35,895 nt of DNA from an uncultured Oscillospiraceae bacterium (GCA_900764755.1 CAAFPE010000040.1:1-35895); one strand, 5' to 3'; positions 15,335 to 24,565 are shown, counted from the first letter of the stretch. Numbers and translations are program-made. Notes: generated by a model from the sequence alone, not told the origin.

Positions 15335-15355
15335 AAACAAAGGGAGTTTTATACT

Positions 15356-18073
15356 ATGAATCTATCTCGCAAGTGGCTCAGCGAGTTTGTCACCGTTGAC
15401 GCCAATGACAAAGATTTTGCCGAGGCTATGACCCTGTCCGGCTCCAAGGTGGAACTGACCCACGACCTGGGCGGGGAGATCTCCAATGTGGTGGTGGGAC
15501 AGGTCCTGTCCATGGAGCGCCACCCCGACTCCGACCATATGTGGGTGTGTCAGATCTGTGTGGGCCAGGAGGCCCCCATCCAGATCGTCACCGGGGCCTG
15601 GAACGTCCATGTGGGCGACCTGGTCCCCGTGGCCCTGCACAAGTCCACCCTGCCCGGCGGCAAGAAGATCGAAAAGGGCAAGCTCCGTGGCGTAGAGTCC
15701 AACGGGATGCTGTGCGGCCTCAGCGAACTGGGCCTGGACACCCGAGACTTCCCCTATGCCGTCATCACCCCCGCCGCCCTGCTGAACGACTACCGCCCTC
15801 TGGACCCAAAGAAGCCGTCTATACCTGCTGAAGTACAGCCTGGATATAAACTCTTCGGCCGGGTGATCGTGGCCAAAGTGGGAGGGATCAATGCCGGAAC
15901 GGCGGGTCAATGGCTGTGCAACCTGTCCTGGAAGGGCAAAAATGGCCCTGATGCCATCATCGTATCTACTGACTGCCAGAATATCCATACCGGAGATCTG
16001 GTCGCCTACGATACGGTAAAGCAGACGATCTGCACCCTGGAGGACCTCCACGCTCAGCAGGCGGAGTTCCCCCACTGCATCCCCGACGGCATCTTCATCC
16101 TTCACGAGGACTGCAAGCCCGGGGACGACCTGAAGCCGGTGGTGGGCCTGGACGACCATGTGGTGGAGTTTGAGATCACCCCCAACCGCCCGGACTGTCT
16201 CTCCGTCATCGGCCTGGCCCGGGAGGCCGCCGCCACCTATGACGTCCCCCTGCGCCTCCATGAGCCGGTGGTCAAGGGCGGAGCCGAAGGCGATCTGATG
16301 GAGCTGCTGGATGTGGAGACCCCCGCCGCCGATTTGTGCCCCCGATACACCGCCCGGATGGTCCGGAACGTGAAGATCGCCCCCTCCCCCAAGTGGATGC
16401 GGGAGCGCCTGCGCGCCATGGGCGTGCGCCCCATCAACAACATCGTGGACATCACCAACTACGTCATGCTGGAGTACGGCCAGCCCATGCACGCCTTCGA
16501 CTACCGCTATGTGAAGGGCGGCAAGATCGTGGTCCGCCTGGCCGAGGAGGGGGAGGAGCTGACCACCCTGGACGGCCAGGTCCGGAAGCTCACCGCCAAC
16601 CACCTAGTCATCGCCGACGACACCCGGGCTGTGGGCCTTGCGGGCATCATGGGCGGCGAGAACAGCGAGATCGCTGCCGACACCGTGGACGTGGTCTTTG
16701 AGTCTGCCAACTTTGACGGCACCTGCATCCGCAAGGGCGCACTGGCCCTGGGTATGCGCACCGAGGCTTCCGCCAAGTTTGAGAAGGGCCTGGATCCCCT
16801 GAACACCCTGCCCGCCGTGAACCGGGCCTGTGAACTGGTGGAGCTGCTGGGCGCAGGCGAGGTAGTGGACGGCGTCATCGACATTCTGAACTATGTCCCC
16901 CAACCCCGCACCATTCGGATGGACCCGGAGCGAGTGAATGCCCTGCTGGGCACTGACATCCCTGCCGTGGACCAGTACCAGTATCTGGAGCGGGTGGGCA
17001 TCGTCACCGGGGATCAAAGCTTCCCCAACAGCCCTGCCGATGTCATCATCCCCTCCTGGCGCGGCGACGTGGAGGGCATCGCCGACCTGGCCGAGGAGGT
17101 CGCCCGGTTCTACGGCTATAACAACATCCCCACTACCCTCATGCGGGGGCAGACCACCCGGGGCGGCTACTCCCCCGTTCAGGAGGTGGAGCGCACCCTG
17201 GGCCAGACCTGCCGCTCCCTGGGTTATGATGAGATCATCACCTACTCCTTCATCTCCCCCACCTACTACGACAAGATCCGCTGGGCCAAGGACGATCCCC
17301 GCCGGAACTCCATGAAGATCATGAACCCCCTGGGCGAGGACACCTCCATCATGCGCACCACGGTCCTGCCCTCCATGCTGGAGATCCTGACCCGGAACTA
17401 TAACTTCCGCAACAAGTCCGCCCGCCTGTATGAGCTGGGCCGCACCTATTTCCAGCGGGAGGACGGCATGGCGGACGAGCCCAAGGTGCTCTCGGTGGGC
17501 GGCTATGGCGATGGAATGGACTTCTTTGTCCTGAAAGGCGCAGTCCAGTCCATTCTGGACTCCATCCGCATCTCTGACGCCGCCTATGAAGCAGTCCTGG
17601 ACAATCCCTCCTACCACCCCGGCCGCTGCGCCCGGATCCTGGTGGACGGCCGCGAGGTGGGCGTATTCGGCCAAATCCATCCCCTGGTGGCCCAGAACTA
17701 TGGTGTGGACGCGGAGCTCTACTGCGCGGAGCTGTCCTTTGACGCTCTGTGCGCCGCCAAGGGGGCCGATCCCCAGTACGTCCCCCTGCCCAAGTTCCCC
17801 GCTGTGACCCGCGACATCGCTGTGGTCTGCGGCGAGGAGGTCACCGTTGGAGCACTGGAGTCCGCCATCAAAGAGGGGGCCCACGGCCTGCTCAAGGAGG
17901 TCAAGCTGTTCGACATCTACCGGGGCAAGGGCGTGGCCGAGGGCAAGAAGTCTGTGGCCTTCAACCTGGTCCTCCGGGCTGACGACCGCTCCCTCACCGC
18001 CGAAGAGGCCGACAACGACGTGAAGGCCATCCTGGAGACCCTGGAAGCCAGGTGCGGCGCGGTGCTGCGCTGA
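15356..18073 (+). CDS. pheT: Phenylalanine-tRNA ligase beta subunit, enlarged
   Basis: Structural and editing subunit of the phenylalanyl-tRNA synthetase. It has an N-terminal EMAP-like tRNA-binding OB fold (about 45-125), the B3/B4 editing region (about 325-490), B5 (about 517-590), a catalytic-like core, and a ferredoxin-fold anticodon-binding domain (about 812-905, from PLPKFPAVTRDIAVV). At 905 residues it is about 100 longer than usual. The excess lies at about 145-235, inside the first domain, between GMLCGLSELGL and the normally adjoining FPH…DGIFIL segment. It resembles a weak second copy of the OB fold: WLCNLSWKGKNGPDAIIVS and NIHTGDLVAYD align with WVCQICVGQEAPIQIVT and NVHVGDLVPVA. 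The DNA for it uses fewer C-ending codons than the surroundings. The ATG follows AAGGGAG by nine bases. Confidence 0.97.
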   Translation: MNLSRKWLSEFVTVDANDKDFAEAMTLSGSKVELTHDLGGEISNVVVGQVLSMERHPDSDHMWVCQICVGQEAPIQIVTGAWNVHVGDLVPVALHKSTLPGGKKIEKGKLRGVESNGMLCGLSELGLDTRDFPYAVITPAALLNDYRPLDPKKPSIPAEVQPGYKLFGRVIVAKVGGINAGTAGQWLCNLSWKGKNGPDAIIVSTDCQNIHTGDLVAYDTVKQTICTLEDLHAQQAEFPHCIPDGIFILHEDCKPGDDLKPVVGLDDHVVEFEITPNRPDCLSVIGLAREAAATYDVPLRLHEPVVKGGAEGDLMELLDVETPAADLCPRYTARMVRNVKIAPSPKWMRERLRAMGVRPINNIVDITNYVMLEYGQPMHAFDYRYVKGGKIVVRLAEEGEELTTLDGQVRKLTANHLVIADDTRAVGLAGIMGGENSEIAADTVDVVFESANFDGTCIRKGALALGMRTEASAKFEKGLDPLNTLPAVNRACELVELLGAGEVVDGVIDILNYVPQPRTIRMDPERVNALLGTDIPAVDQYQYLERVGIVTGDQSFPNSPADVIIPSWRGDVEGIADLAEEVARFYGYNNIPTTLMRGQTTRGGYSPVQEVERTLGQTCRSLGYDEIITYSFISPTYYDKIRWAKDDPRRNSMKIMNPLGEDTSIMRTTVLPSMLEILTRNYNFRNKSARLYELGRTYFQREDGMADEPKVLSVGGYGDGMDFFVLKGAVQSILDSIRISDAAYEAVLDNPSYHPGRCARILVDGREVGVFGQIHPLVAQNYGVDAELYCAELSFDALCAAKGADPQYVPLPKFPAVTRDIAVVCGEEVTVGALESAIKEGAHGLLKEVKLFDIYRGKGVAEGKKSVAFNLVLRADDRSLTAEEADNDVKAILETLEARCGAVLR

Positions 18074-18092
18074 CCGTTTCCCTGAAAATTGC

Positions 18093-18125
18093 AAAAGCGC
18101 CCGGGGCATCGCCCCGGGCGCTTTT
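18093..18125. terminator. Bidirectional terminator after pheT
   Basis: AAAAGCGCCCGGGGC (18093-18107) pairs exactly with GCCCCGGGCGCTTTT (18111-18125) around a three-base loop. It has T-rich flanks on both strands and lies between the converging pheT and nrdR. Confidence 0.9.
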
Positions 18126-18177
18126 ATTACTATGGGTCCGGCCCCGCCTGGATCTGCGCGGGCGTCTCCTGATGCGT

Positions 18178-18636
18178 CTATCTGCGGTCCTCCAGCAGCT
18201 TGTTCAGCTCCTGCATGAAGGTATTGATGTCCTTGAACTGGCGGTAGACCGAGGCAAAGCGCACATAGGCCACCTCATCCACCCGCTTCAGACGCTCCAT
18301 CACCAGCTCTCCGACCTTGGCAGAACTGACCTCCCGCTCCATCTCATTTTGAAGGACCTGCTCGATCTCTGTGACCAGTTCCTCCAGAGTATTCACCGAG
18401 ACAGGGCGCTTTTCACAGGCACGGATCAGGCCGCTCATCACCTTATTCCGGTCGAAGCTCTGGCGGCTCCCGTCTTTCTTCACCACCACCAGGGGCAGGC
18501 TCTCCATCATCTCGTATGTGGTGAACCTCTTGTGGCAGGACAGGCACTCCCGCCGGCGGCGGATGCTGGCCCCCTCATCCGCGGGCCGGGAATCCACCAC
18601 CTTGCTCTCCAGATACGCACAGTAAGGACATTTCAT
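18178..18636 (-). CDS. nrdR: Transcriptional repressor NrdR
   Basis: Represses ribonucleotide reductase genes in response to ATP/dATP. A zinc ribbon is formed by CPYC (residues 3-6) and CLSCHKRF, and the ATP-cone domain follows (about 48-138, from LVVVKKDGSRQSFDRNK). At 152 residues it has the normal length. The start is ATG at 18636 with GGAGGAAG upstream; an in-frame ATG at 18684 would add residues not seen in the family. It stands alone, convergent to pheT and divergent from the nitroreductase gene. No reductase gene is in this window. Confidence 0.97.
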   Translation of the reverse strand: MKCPYCAYLESKVVDSRPADEGASIRRRRECLSCHKRFTTYEMMESLPLVVVKKDGSRQSFDRNKVMSGLIRACEKRPVSVNTLEELVTEIEQVLQNEMEREVSSAKVGELVMERLKRVDEVAYVRFASVYRQFKDINTFMQELNKLLEDRR

Positions 18637-18742
18637 CGCACGCTTCCTCCAGTCCAAGGATCTGTTATAGCGGTAGTGTACCACATTTTTTCTCCCTGCG
18701 GTACCCCAAAATCCATCTTTTTCTCTCTGCCTCCCCGATCTG

Positions 18743-18751
18743 TGCTATAAT
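18743..18751 (+). promoter_or_regulatory. Extended −10 promoter of the nitroreductase gene
   Basis: TGCTATAAT is a consensus extended −10 element; no good −35 hexamer is seen at the usual distance. The start would be near 18758, about 27 bases before the ATG. Confidence 0.6.
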
Positions 18752-18784
18752 GGCCCCATCCAAACCCGAAAGGAAGCTGATCCC

Positions 18785-19306
18785 ATGAATGATACCCTGA
18801 CCACACTGAAAACGCGGCGGAGCATCCGCCGCTACCGCCCGGAGCAGGTCCAGCCTGAGACGCTGGATGCCATTCTGGAGGCCGGAACCTACGCCCCCTC
18901 CGGCATGGGTAAGCAGTCTGCCGTCATGGTCGTGGTACAGGACCCGGACACCATCGACCTGCTTTCCCGCCTGAATGCAGAGATCCAGGGCCAGCCTGGC
19001 ACCAACCCCTTTTATGGCGCCCCCACCGTAGTAGTAGTCCTGGCCGACGGAGAGAATTACAACTGGATGCGGGACGGCGCACTGGTCATGGGCAATCTGA
19101 TGAATGCCGCCTGGTCCCTGGGGGTGGGCTCCTGTTGGGTCAACCGGGCGCTGGAGCTGTTCGACCGCCCAGAGGGCAAGGAACTGCTGGCCCGCTGGGG
19201 CCTTCCGGTCACCCTCCGTGGCGTGGGCAACTGTATCCTGGGCTATCCGGAGGGGGAGATCCCTGCCCCCAAGCCCCGGAAGCAGGATTACATCGTCCGG
19301 GTCTGA
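18785..19306 (+). CDS. Nitroreductase family protein
   Basis: A 173-residue flavoprotein of the FMN-dependent nitroreductase fold, which reduces nitro compounds, quinones or similar substrates with NAD(P)H. The N-terminal KTRRSIRRYRPEQV carries the Arg residues that bind the FMN phosphate. GTYAPSGMGKQ and the later GVGSCWVNRALELF and ILGYPEGE match conserved parts of the family. It is the short form common in gut Clostridia. The ATG has AAAGGAAG eight bases upstream. The symporter gene follows 106 bases later. The physiological substrate is unknown. Confidence 0.93.
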   Translation: MNDTLTTLKTRRSIRRYRPEQVQPETLDAILEAGTYAPSGMGKQSAVMVVVQDPDTIDLLSRLNAEIQGQPGTNPFYGAPTVVVVLADGENYNWMRDGALVMGNLMNAAWSLGVGSCWVNRALELFDRPEGKELLARWGLPVTLRGVGNCILGYPEGEIPAPKPRKQDYIVRV

Positions 19307-19412
19307 GGGCCGCTGTCACCAGGCCGTTCTGATTTCTTATCCCGCCGCATATCACTGAACCACCAGGCCCTGTCCTCCGGACAGCGCCCGGCTTTCTCTG
19401 GAGGTGATATGC

Positions 19413-20795
19413 TTGTCTCTCCTCGCCGGCATAGCCGACACCCTGTGGGACCCCTGGCTGCTGGGGCTCTTTCTCCTCACAGGGCTGCTGCTGTCCCTGG
19501 GCTGCGGCTTTTTTCCCCTGTTCCGGGCCCGTCTGTGGCTGTCTGCCACTCTGGGCTCCCTGCTTCACCCCCGGGACCGCCCGGTCCGGGGGATCTCCTC
19601 CCTCCAGGCCCTGAGCACCGCTCTGGCCTCCACCATCGGCACTGGCAGCATCGCCGGGGTGGCCGCTGCCATCTATCTGGGCGGTCCGGGGGCGGTGTTC
19701 TGGATGTGGGTCTCCGCGCTGCTGGGCATGGCCACCAGCTGTGTGGAGAAGCTGCTGGCCGTCCGCTACCACTGTCCCTCTCCGGACGGAGGGTGGCAGG
19801 GCGGCCCCATGTACTATCTGCGGGACGGGCTCCACTGCCCCGTCCTGGCCGCCTGGTTCGCCCTGGCCTGCCTCCCCGCCACTCTGGCCGGGGGCAATCT
19901 GATCCAGTCCGGCTCCATCGCATCTGCTCTACACGCCGCTCTTGGCTGGGACCGGCTGGCGGTGGGCCTCTGCACTGCCCTGCTGGCCAGCCTTGTCCTG
20001 ACCGGCGGGATGGGCCGGGTGGCCCAGGCAGCCCAGCGGCTGGTCCCAGCCATGGCCCTGCTCTATCTGGGCAGCGGGCTGGCCGTCCTGCTGCTCCGCT
20101 GGGAACAGCTGCCCCACGCCCTGGCCCTGATCTTTTCCAGCGCCCTCTCCCCTTCCGCCGCACTGGGCGGCGGCGCAGGCTATACCCTGCTCACCGCCCT
20201 GCGCCACGGGGTGGCCCGCGGGGTATTCACGAACGAGGCCGGGCTGGGCACCTCCGCCATGGCCCACGGAGCCGCTCAGGTGGACCACCCCGCCCGCCAG
20301 GGGATGTGGGGGATCTTCGAGGTGTTCTGCTCCACCCTGGTGGTGTGCACCGTCACTGCCCTGGTCATCCTGGTCAGCGGGGCCTATGACCCGGAGGCGG
20401 CCCTGGCACAGCTTCAGACAGGGGCGGTCCCAGACACCGCCATGGGCGTCCCCCTCACCGCCCGGGCCTTCTCCTCTGTCCTGGGGCCCATTGGGACCTG
20501 GGCAGTGTCCCTCAGCCTGGTCCTCTTTGCCTTCTCCTCCATCCTGGGCTGGAGCTGCTATGGACAGCAGAGCCTCCGTTTTCTCACCGGTTGGGACCGC
20601 CTTCTCCCCGCCTATCGGGCGGTGTTCCTCCTGTGTACCGTTCTGGGGGCGGTGATAGATGTCTCGCCCCTGTGGCAGCTGGTGGATCTGTGCAACGCAC
20701 TAATGGCTCTGCCCAACCTGGCCGCTCTTCTTCTGCTGGCCCCCAGGGCCCTGTCCTGTCTGGCAGAGTGGGAGCGTGCACAGACGCCTCTATAA
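19413..20795 (+). CDS. AGCS family alanine/glycine:cation symporter
   Basis: Membrane carrier of the alanine or glycine:cation symporter family (related to AlsT and DagA), importing a small amino acid with Na+ or H+. Family signatures are STALASTIGTGSIAGVAAAI near residue 70, GGWQGGPMYYL and RGVFTNEAGLGTSAMAHGAA, and about ten or eleven hydrophobic helices are seen. The start is uncertain. The frame is open from GTG at 19404, but that codon overlaps its own ribosome site. TTG at 19413 has a near-perfect GGAGGTGAT six or seven bases upstream and gives 460 residues. An ATG at 19409 is in another frame. Confidence 0.93.
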   Translation: MSLLAGIADTLWDPWLLGLFLLTGLLLSLGCGFFPLFRARLWLSATLGSLLHPRDRPVRGISSLQALSTALASTIGTGSIAGVAAAIYLGGPGAVFWMWVSALLGMATSCVEKLLAVRYHCPSPDGGWQGGPMYYLRDGLHCPVLAAWFALACLPATLAGGNLIQSGSIASALHAALGWDRLAVGLCTALLASLVLTGGMGRVAQAAQRLVPAMALLYLGSGLAVLLLRWEQLPHALALIFSSALSPSAALGGGAGYTLLTALRHGVARGVFTNEAGLGTSAMAHGAAQVDHPARQGMWGIFEVFCSTLVVCTVTALVILVSGAYDPEAALAQLQTGAVPDTAMGVPLTARAFSSVLGPIGTWAVSLSLVLFAFSSILGWSCYGQQSLRFLTGWDRLLPAYRAVFLLCTVLGAVIDVSPLWQLVDLCNALMALPNLAALLLLAPRALSCLAEWERAQTPL

Positions 20796-20804
20796 GGCAA
20801 AGCG

Positions 20805-20835
20805 GCCCCCGGACTCCATGACGGAGCCCGGGGGC
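20805..20835. terminator. Hairpin between converging genes
   Basis: GCCCCCGG and CTCC pair with GGAG and CCGGGGGC around ATGAC. The flanking U-tracts are weak on both strands, but the position between the converging symporter and BI-1 genes supports a terminator role. Confidence 0.65.
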
Positions 20836-20855
20836 TGTGTGCTTCTCTTCTCCGG

Positions 20856-21575
20856 TCAATCCCGGCGTCTGCCCAGGAAACGGAGCAGGTACAGGAACAG
20901 GTTGACGAAATCCAAATAGAGCTGGAGGGCGGCGAAGATGGACGCCTTTTCCAGCATATCAGGATGGCCGGCGTAGTAATGGTAAAACGCCCGGATCCGC
21001 TGGGTATCATAGGCGGTATAACCCAGGAACACCGCAATGCCGATGAGGCAGGATATGCTGTCAAAGATGCTCAGCGCAGGGATAAACAGGCTGATCACGC
21101 CAAAAATCACCAGAAACAGCAAGCCAGAGAACAGGATGGGACGGACGCCGGAGAGGTCCCGCCCGGTCAGACGGCCATAGACCGCCAGCACCCCGAAGTA
21201 GAGGGCGGTGGCCAGGAAGGCGAACACCAGGCTGGTCAGGTCATAGATCAGCAGATAGATGGACATAGTGAAGCCGAACAGGGCGGAATAAACCAGGAAC
21301 ATGGTCCGGGCGGCAGTCACACTCATCCGCTCGATCCTTCTGACCATCACAAAGGACAGGACCAGGGTGGCGATCAAAACGATCAGATGGACAGCCGGGA
21401 TCAGAATCAGGGCATAGATCGTGGCGTTGGTGAGCCAGCACAGCACCGCCATCCCGAAGGTCACCATCAGGCCCAGGACCATCCAGAGAAAGGTACGGGC
21501 GGTATACTCCCCCTCGCTGATTCCGTGGGCGGAGGAGCCATAGCTTCGGTCAAACTCATAGGGATCAAAACTCAT
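20856..21575 (-). CDS. Bax inhibitor-1/YccA family membrane protein
   Basis: A 239-residue protein of the BI-1 (TMBIM) family with seven hydrophobic helices. Characteristic segments are YTARTFLWMVLGLMVT, RTMFLVYSALFGFTMS and FLGYTAYDTQRI, the last matching the conserved region with paired acidic residues. Bacterial members are pH-sensitive calcium leak channels or act in membrane protein quality control; which applies here cannot be told. The ATG has AAAGGAG nine bases upstream. It has its own promoter and does not share a transcript with the symporter. Confidence 0.95.
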   Translation of the reverse strand: MSFDPYEFDRSYGSSAHGISEGEYTARTFLWMVLGLMVTFGMAVLCWLTNATIYALILIPAVHLIVLIATLVLSFVMVRRIERMSVTAARTMFLVYSALFGFTMSIYLLIYDLTSLVFAFLATALYFGVLAVYGRLTGRDLSGVRPILFSGLLFLVIFGVISLFIPALSIFDSISCLIGIAVFLGYTAYDTQRIRAFYHYYAGHPDMLEKASIFAALQLYLDFVNLFLYLLRFLGRRRD

Positions 21576-21633
21576 ACGGATACGCTCCTTTCATGTGAGA
21601 CAGCGTGGCTTACTTTGATTCTGGGTTGGCCCC

Positions 21634-21662
21634 ATTATACTGGAGCGCAGGAAAAAAAGCAA
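21634..21662 (-). promoter_or_regulatory. Promoter of the BI-1 family gene
   Basis: On the minus strand TTGCTT (21662-21657) and TATAAT (21639-21634) are 17 bases apart. The start would be near 21627, about 50 bases before the ATG. Confidence 0.75.
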
Positions 21663-21682
21663 CTGTTTTCCCCGCCGCCGAT

Positions 21683-23770
21683 TTACGCTCCGAAGGCCAG
21701 GCGGTAAAAATCGGTGTTCAGGATCTTCTCCGTGCAGCCCAGCTTATACTGGACGGTCCGCTTCATGGCATCTACATAGGCCGCCTGCTCCTCCGGCGTC
21801 ATGGCCTCCCCCTCTGCCGGGGTAAAGGTCTGGGTATAACGGTCATAAAATCCCCGGTTGGTCAGCCAGCTTCTGGAACTGAAGATCACCAGCCCCGGCG
21901 CATCGGACAGCAGATCAGACCCGGCCAGCATCCGGGAATCATACTTCAGCCCCAGCAGGTTGGAAACGGTGGGCAGGATGTCCACCTGTCCGCAGGGCTT
22001 GTCCACCAACACCGGCTCTTCCATCCCAGCCGCCCACAGGATCAGGGCACTGCGGTAGACGTCGAAGTTGATGCTCCGCTCATCCAGCCGCTCCATATCC
22101 TCCGAGCTGCCGAAGCTTTGTCCGGACAGTTCCTCCAGTGTGTCCACATTGAAGTAGGGAATGTGGTCGGCACAGGCCACGATCAGGGTATTGTCCAACT
22201 CGCCCGCCCGCTCCAGGCCGTCCAGCAGGGTCTGGAGCATCCGGTCCGCCTCGATGGCGGTGGCCAGATATGCCTTGGTGGTCTCACTGTACGGCAGCGG
22301 CTCCACCAGTTCCCGGTACTTCGCCGCCACCCGGTTGAAGTTATAGGGCATATGTCCGCTGATGGTCATGTAGTACACATGGAAGGGGCCGTCTAAAGAG
22401 AGGTAGTCCTCCATGCTGGTCTCGGCCACATAGACGTCGGACTGGGGCCAGGCATAGGTGCTCCCGTCCGCCGCCATCTCCAGCTCCAGCCCCGTCTGGT
22501 ACTGCTTCCATGTGTAGCCCAGATTGGTGTGGGAGGCGTACCGCCCGTACATATCCTCATTTCCGTGGTAGCCCAGCACCGTATACCCCAGCGCCCCCAG
22601 CTGACGGGCCAGGCTGAAGCGGCAGTCAGTGTGCCGCACCCCGGTCTCCTTCATGGTGATGGGGTTGCCCGCCTTGGGGTACAGGCCCAGCAGGTTCTGG
22701 CACTCCCCGCCGGAGGTGCTGGTATAGTGCAGGGGGGTATAGAAATTGGGGAACACAAAGCCCTCGTGGGTCAGCCGGTACAGGGTGGGGGTGAGTTCCG
22801 GGCTGATAGCGTAGCCGGAGAAGCCCTCGATGCTCAGCTGGATGACATTGTACCCCTGGAAGCGTCCGGTATACTCATTTTTCGCTGTGGGCGTCACACT
22901 GTCAAAGTAACGGGCCAGCCAGGCCGCATCCTCGCTCTCCGCGCCCGCCGCCAGGGCCTCCAGATCCACATCCATCACATTGGGGGATCCATCCGGCTCC
23001 TCCAGCTGAGACTGCGTGCCCTCCCCCTCCGGGGGCTGGAGCCCCGGGCCGTCCAGGCCGGAGAAGTCCTCCCCCAGGTCGTTTCGGGCAGGGACTATGG
23101 CGTGCTGCACATCCAGACGGAGCATGGTCCACAGACCCAGCTGCTCCACCTGATCCTCGATGTTCACATCCGAGTGATACAGCAGCTTCGGCGTCAGGTC
23201 CCCCTGCCAGGGCAGATACAGGACCCCCACCCCCAGCAGATGTGCCGCTATCGCTCCGCACAGCAGTCCCACAGCCCGGCAGGGCGCCCGCTCCCCATCG
23301 GGGAACAGCCGCAGGCGGAGGGCTGCCGCCAGGACTGCCGGAAGGAACATCAGGACCAGAATGGGCAGACACTGCCAGATCCCCCGCCAGGCCGCGCCCC
23401 AGTAGTCCATCAGGTCGTTGCCCGCTGCCGTGTCCGCCATGCTGAACAGGGGATAGAAGGACTGCATCACCGTTTTGCAAACCAGCTCCCCGCCATAGAT
23501 CAGCCCCAGCAGGCCGGCCAGCACACAGGCAGTCTGCCGCCGCCACCTTCCGGGGAGCAACTCCAGTCCCGCACCGCACACCAGCCCCGCCGCCATCGCA
23601 AAGGCCGCGGAGATGGGAAGATACCGCAGGCTGTGCCTCGCCGCCAGGCGCAGCACCAGTTCCAGCCACAGGAAAACGCCCGAAAAAAACAGCATTGTCC
23701 CCCATGTGCTCCCCTCCGCCGGCGTGGACGCCTCCCGCCGCCCGGATCTGCGCAGCCTGTCTAACATCAT
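21683..23770 (-). CDS. LtaS-like phosphoglycerol transferase (sulfatase fold)
   Basis: A 695-residue membrane protein with about five N-terminal helices (roughly 25-185), a low-complexity acidic linker (about 235-285) and an extracellular sulfatase-type domain (about 305-640). This is the layout of lipoteichoic acid synthase LtaS and its relatives, which move glycerol phosphate from phosphatidylglycerol to a glycolipid or sugar. Metal and active-site positions are visible: Glu314 in QLSIEGF, the nucleophile Thr in HYTSTSGGE (350 or 352), the ISGHMPY segment and ADHIPYF. The C-terminal part after the domain is helical. The start ATG follows AGGAGG. It is cotranscribed with nothing; a promoter and the folT terminator lie upstream. 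The exact polymer made is not known. Confidence 0.93.
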   Translation of the reverse strand: MMLDRLRRSGRREASTPAEGSTWGTMLFFSGVFLWLELVLRLAARHSLRYLPISAAFAMAAGLVCGAGLELLPGRWRRQTACVLAGLLGLIYGGELVCKTVMQSFYPLFSMADTAAGNDLMDYWGAAWRGIWQCLPILVLMFLPAVLAAALRLRLFPDGERAPCRAVGLLCGAIAAHLLGVGVLYLPWQGDLTPKLLYHSDVNIEDQVEQLGLWTMLRLDVQHAIVPARNDLGEDFSGLDGPGLQPPEGEGTQSQLEEPDGSPNVMDVDLEALAAGAESEDAAWLARYFDSVTPTAKNEYTGRFQGYNVIQLSIEGFSGYAISPELTPTLYRLTHEGFVFPNFYTPLHYTSTSGGECQNLLGLYPKAGNPITMKETGVRHTDCRFSLARQLGALGYTVLGYHGNEDMYGRYASHTNLGYTWKQYQTGLELEMAADGSTYAWPQSDVYVAETSMEDYLSLDGPFHVYYMTISGHMPYNFNRVAAKYRELVEPLPYSETTKAYLATAIEADRMLQTLLDGLERAGELDNTLIVACADHIPYFNVDTLEELSGQSFGSSEDMERLDERSINFDVYRSALILWAAGMEEPVLVDKPCGQVDILPTVSNLLGLKYDSRMLAGSDLLSDAPGLVIFSSRSWLTNRGFYDRYTQTFTPAEGEAMTPEEQAAYVDAMKRTVQYKLGCTEKILNTDFYRLAFGA

Positions 23771-23827
23771 CCCGTTCCCTCCTGTACAGCAGGGCTCCGC
23801 GGCCCGGCTGTACCTTCTTTTAACGCA

Positions 23828-23856
23828 ATTATAACATACATTTCACACGATTGCGA
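23828..23856 (-). promoter_or_regulatory. Promoter of the LtaS-like gene
   Basis: On the minus strand TATAAT (23833-23828) is preceded at 17 bases by TCGCAA (23856-23851). The −10 is perfect and the −35 is weak. Confidence 0.6.
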
Positions 23857-23876
23857 CTTCTCCCCCCGAAACGGGC

Positions 23877-23930
23877 AAAAAAATACTGCCGCGCATCCGG
23901 CCCCGTGCAGGGTCCAGCGAGCGGCAGTAT
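23877..23930 (-). terminator. Intrinsic terminator of folT
   Basis: On the minus strand ATACTGCCGC (23930-23921) pairs with GCGGCAGTAT (23892-23883) with further inner pairing, followed by a run of U (to 23877). It begins 14 bases after the folT stop. Confidence 0.9.
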
Positions 23931-23943
23931 GGCCACCGGCAGT

Positions 23944-24561
23944 TCAGATCAGGCGGATGACCCCGTCCACCTGGCGGGGGATCAACTCCATCCGTTGAAG
24001 GATGGGGAGCAGCGCCTGGAACAGGAAGTACAGCACCGCCGCCTTGGGCAGGACCGTCACCATATTTTTGGCCAGGCTGGGGACAAACCAGCCCCAGTAG
24101 ACTCCGCCCCGCACCATCGTGCTCCAGATCGAGCCCATGGCCGCGTTCACCAGCAGGTTGACCAGCAGGTTGGCGGCCACCAGCCGGACCACCGTGATCC
24201 GCCGGCGGAAAAAGCACAGGGCATAGACCAGCACTCCGGCCATAGTGGACATGGTATAGCCCGAGAAAAAGTCCCCGGTGGGGTGGAGAATGAAGCCCAG
24301 AATGTCCTCCACAAAGCCAAAGACCAGCCCCATCACCGGGCCGCACACCAGGGCGCACAGTGACCGGGAAAGGAAGCCCCAGGTGAGCTTGGTGTGGGCG
24401 ATGGGGATGCCGGGGATCATGGAGAGGGCCCGGGTCACCGCCACCATCAGCGCGGCAAAGACCAGCAGCTTCAGGCTGGACATGGCCGCGCTGGCCTCCC
24501 GCCAGTAGGCGGGGGTAAAGGGCGTCCGGTACAGGTTCAGGGGGAGATGGTTGTGTTTCAT
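23944..24561 (-). CDS. folT: Folate ECF transporter substrate-binding subunit
   Basis: S component of an energy-coupling factor vitamin transporter; with the shared EcfA, EcfA' and EcfT proteins it imports folate. The 205-residue protein has about six helices. The N-terminal helix contains SLKLLVFAALMVAVTRALSM, and the PVMGLVFGFVEDILGFIL and GDFFSGYTMSTM segments fit FolT-type S components. The specificity rests mainly on the tetrahydrofolate riboswitch upstream. The start is ATG at 24561 with AGAAGGAGG ten bases before it; the open frame upstream of this runs through the riboswitch and is not coding. The ribosome site is locked inside the terminator stem of the leader. Confidence 0.93.
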   Translation of the reverse strand: MKHNHLPLNLYRTPFTPAYWREASAAMSSLKLLVFAALMVAVTRALSMIPGIPIAHTKLTWGFLSRSLCALVCGPVMGLVFGFVEDILGFILHPTGDFFSGYTMSTMAGVLVYALCFFRRRITVVRLVAANLLVNLLVNAAMGSIWSTMVRGGVYWGWFVPSLAKNMVTVLPKAAVLYFLFQALLPILQRMELIPRQVDGVIRLI

Positions 24562-24565
24562 CAGT

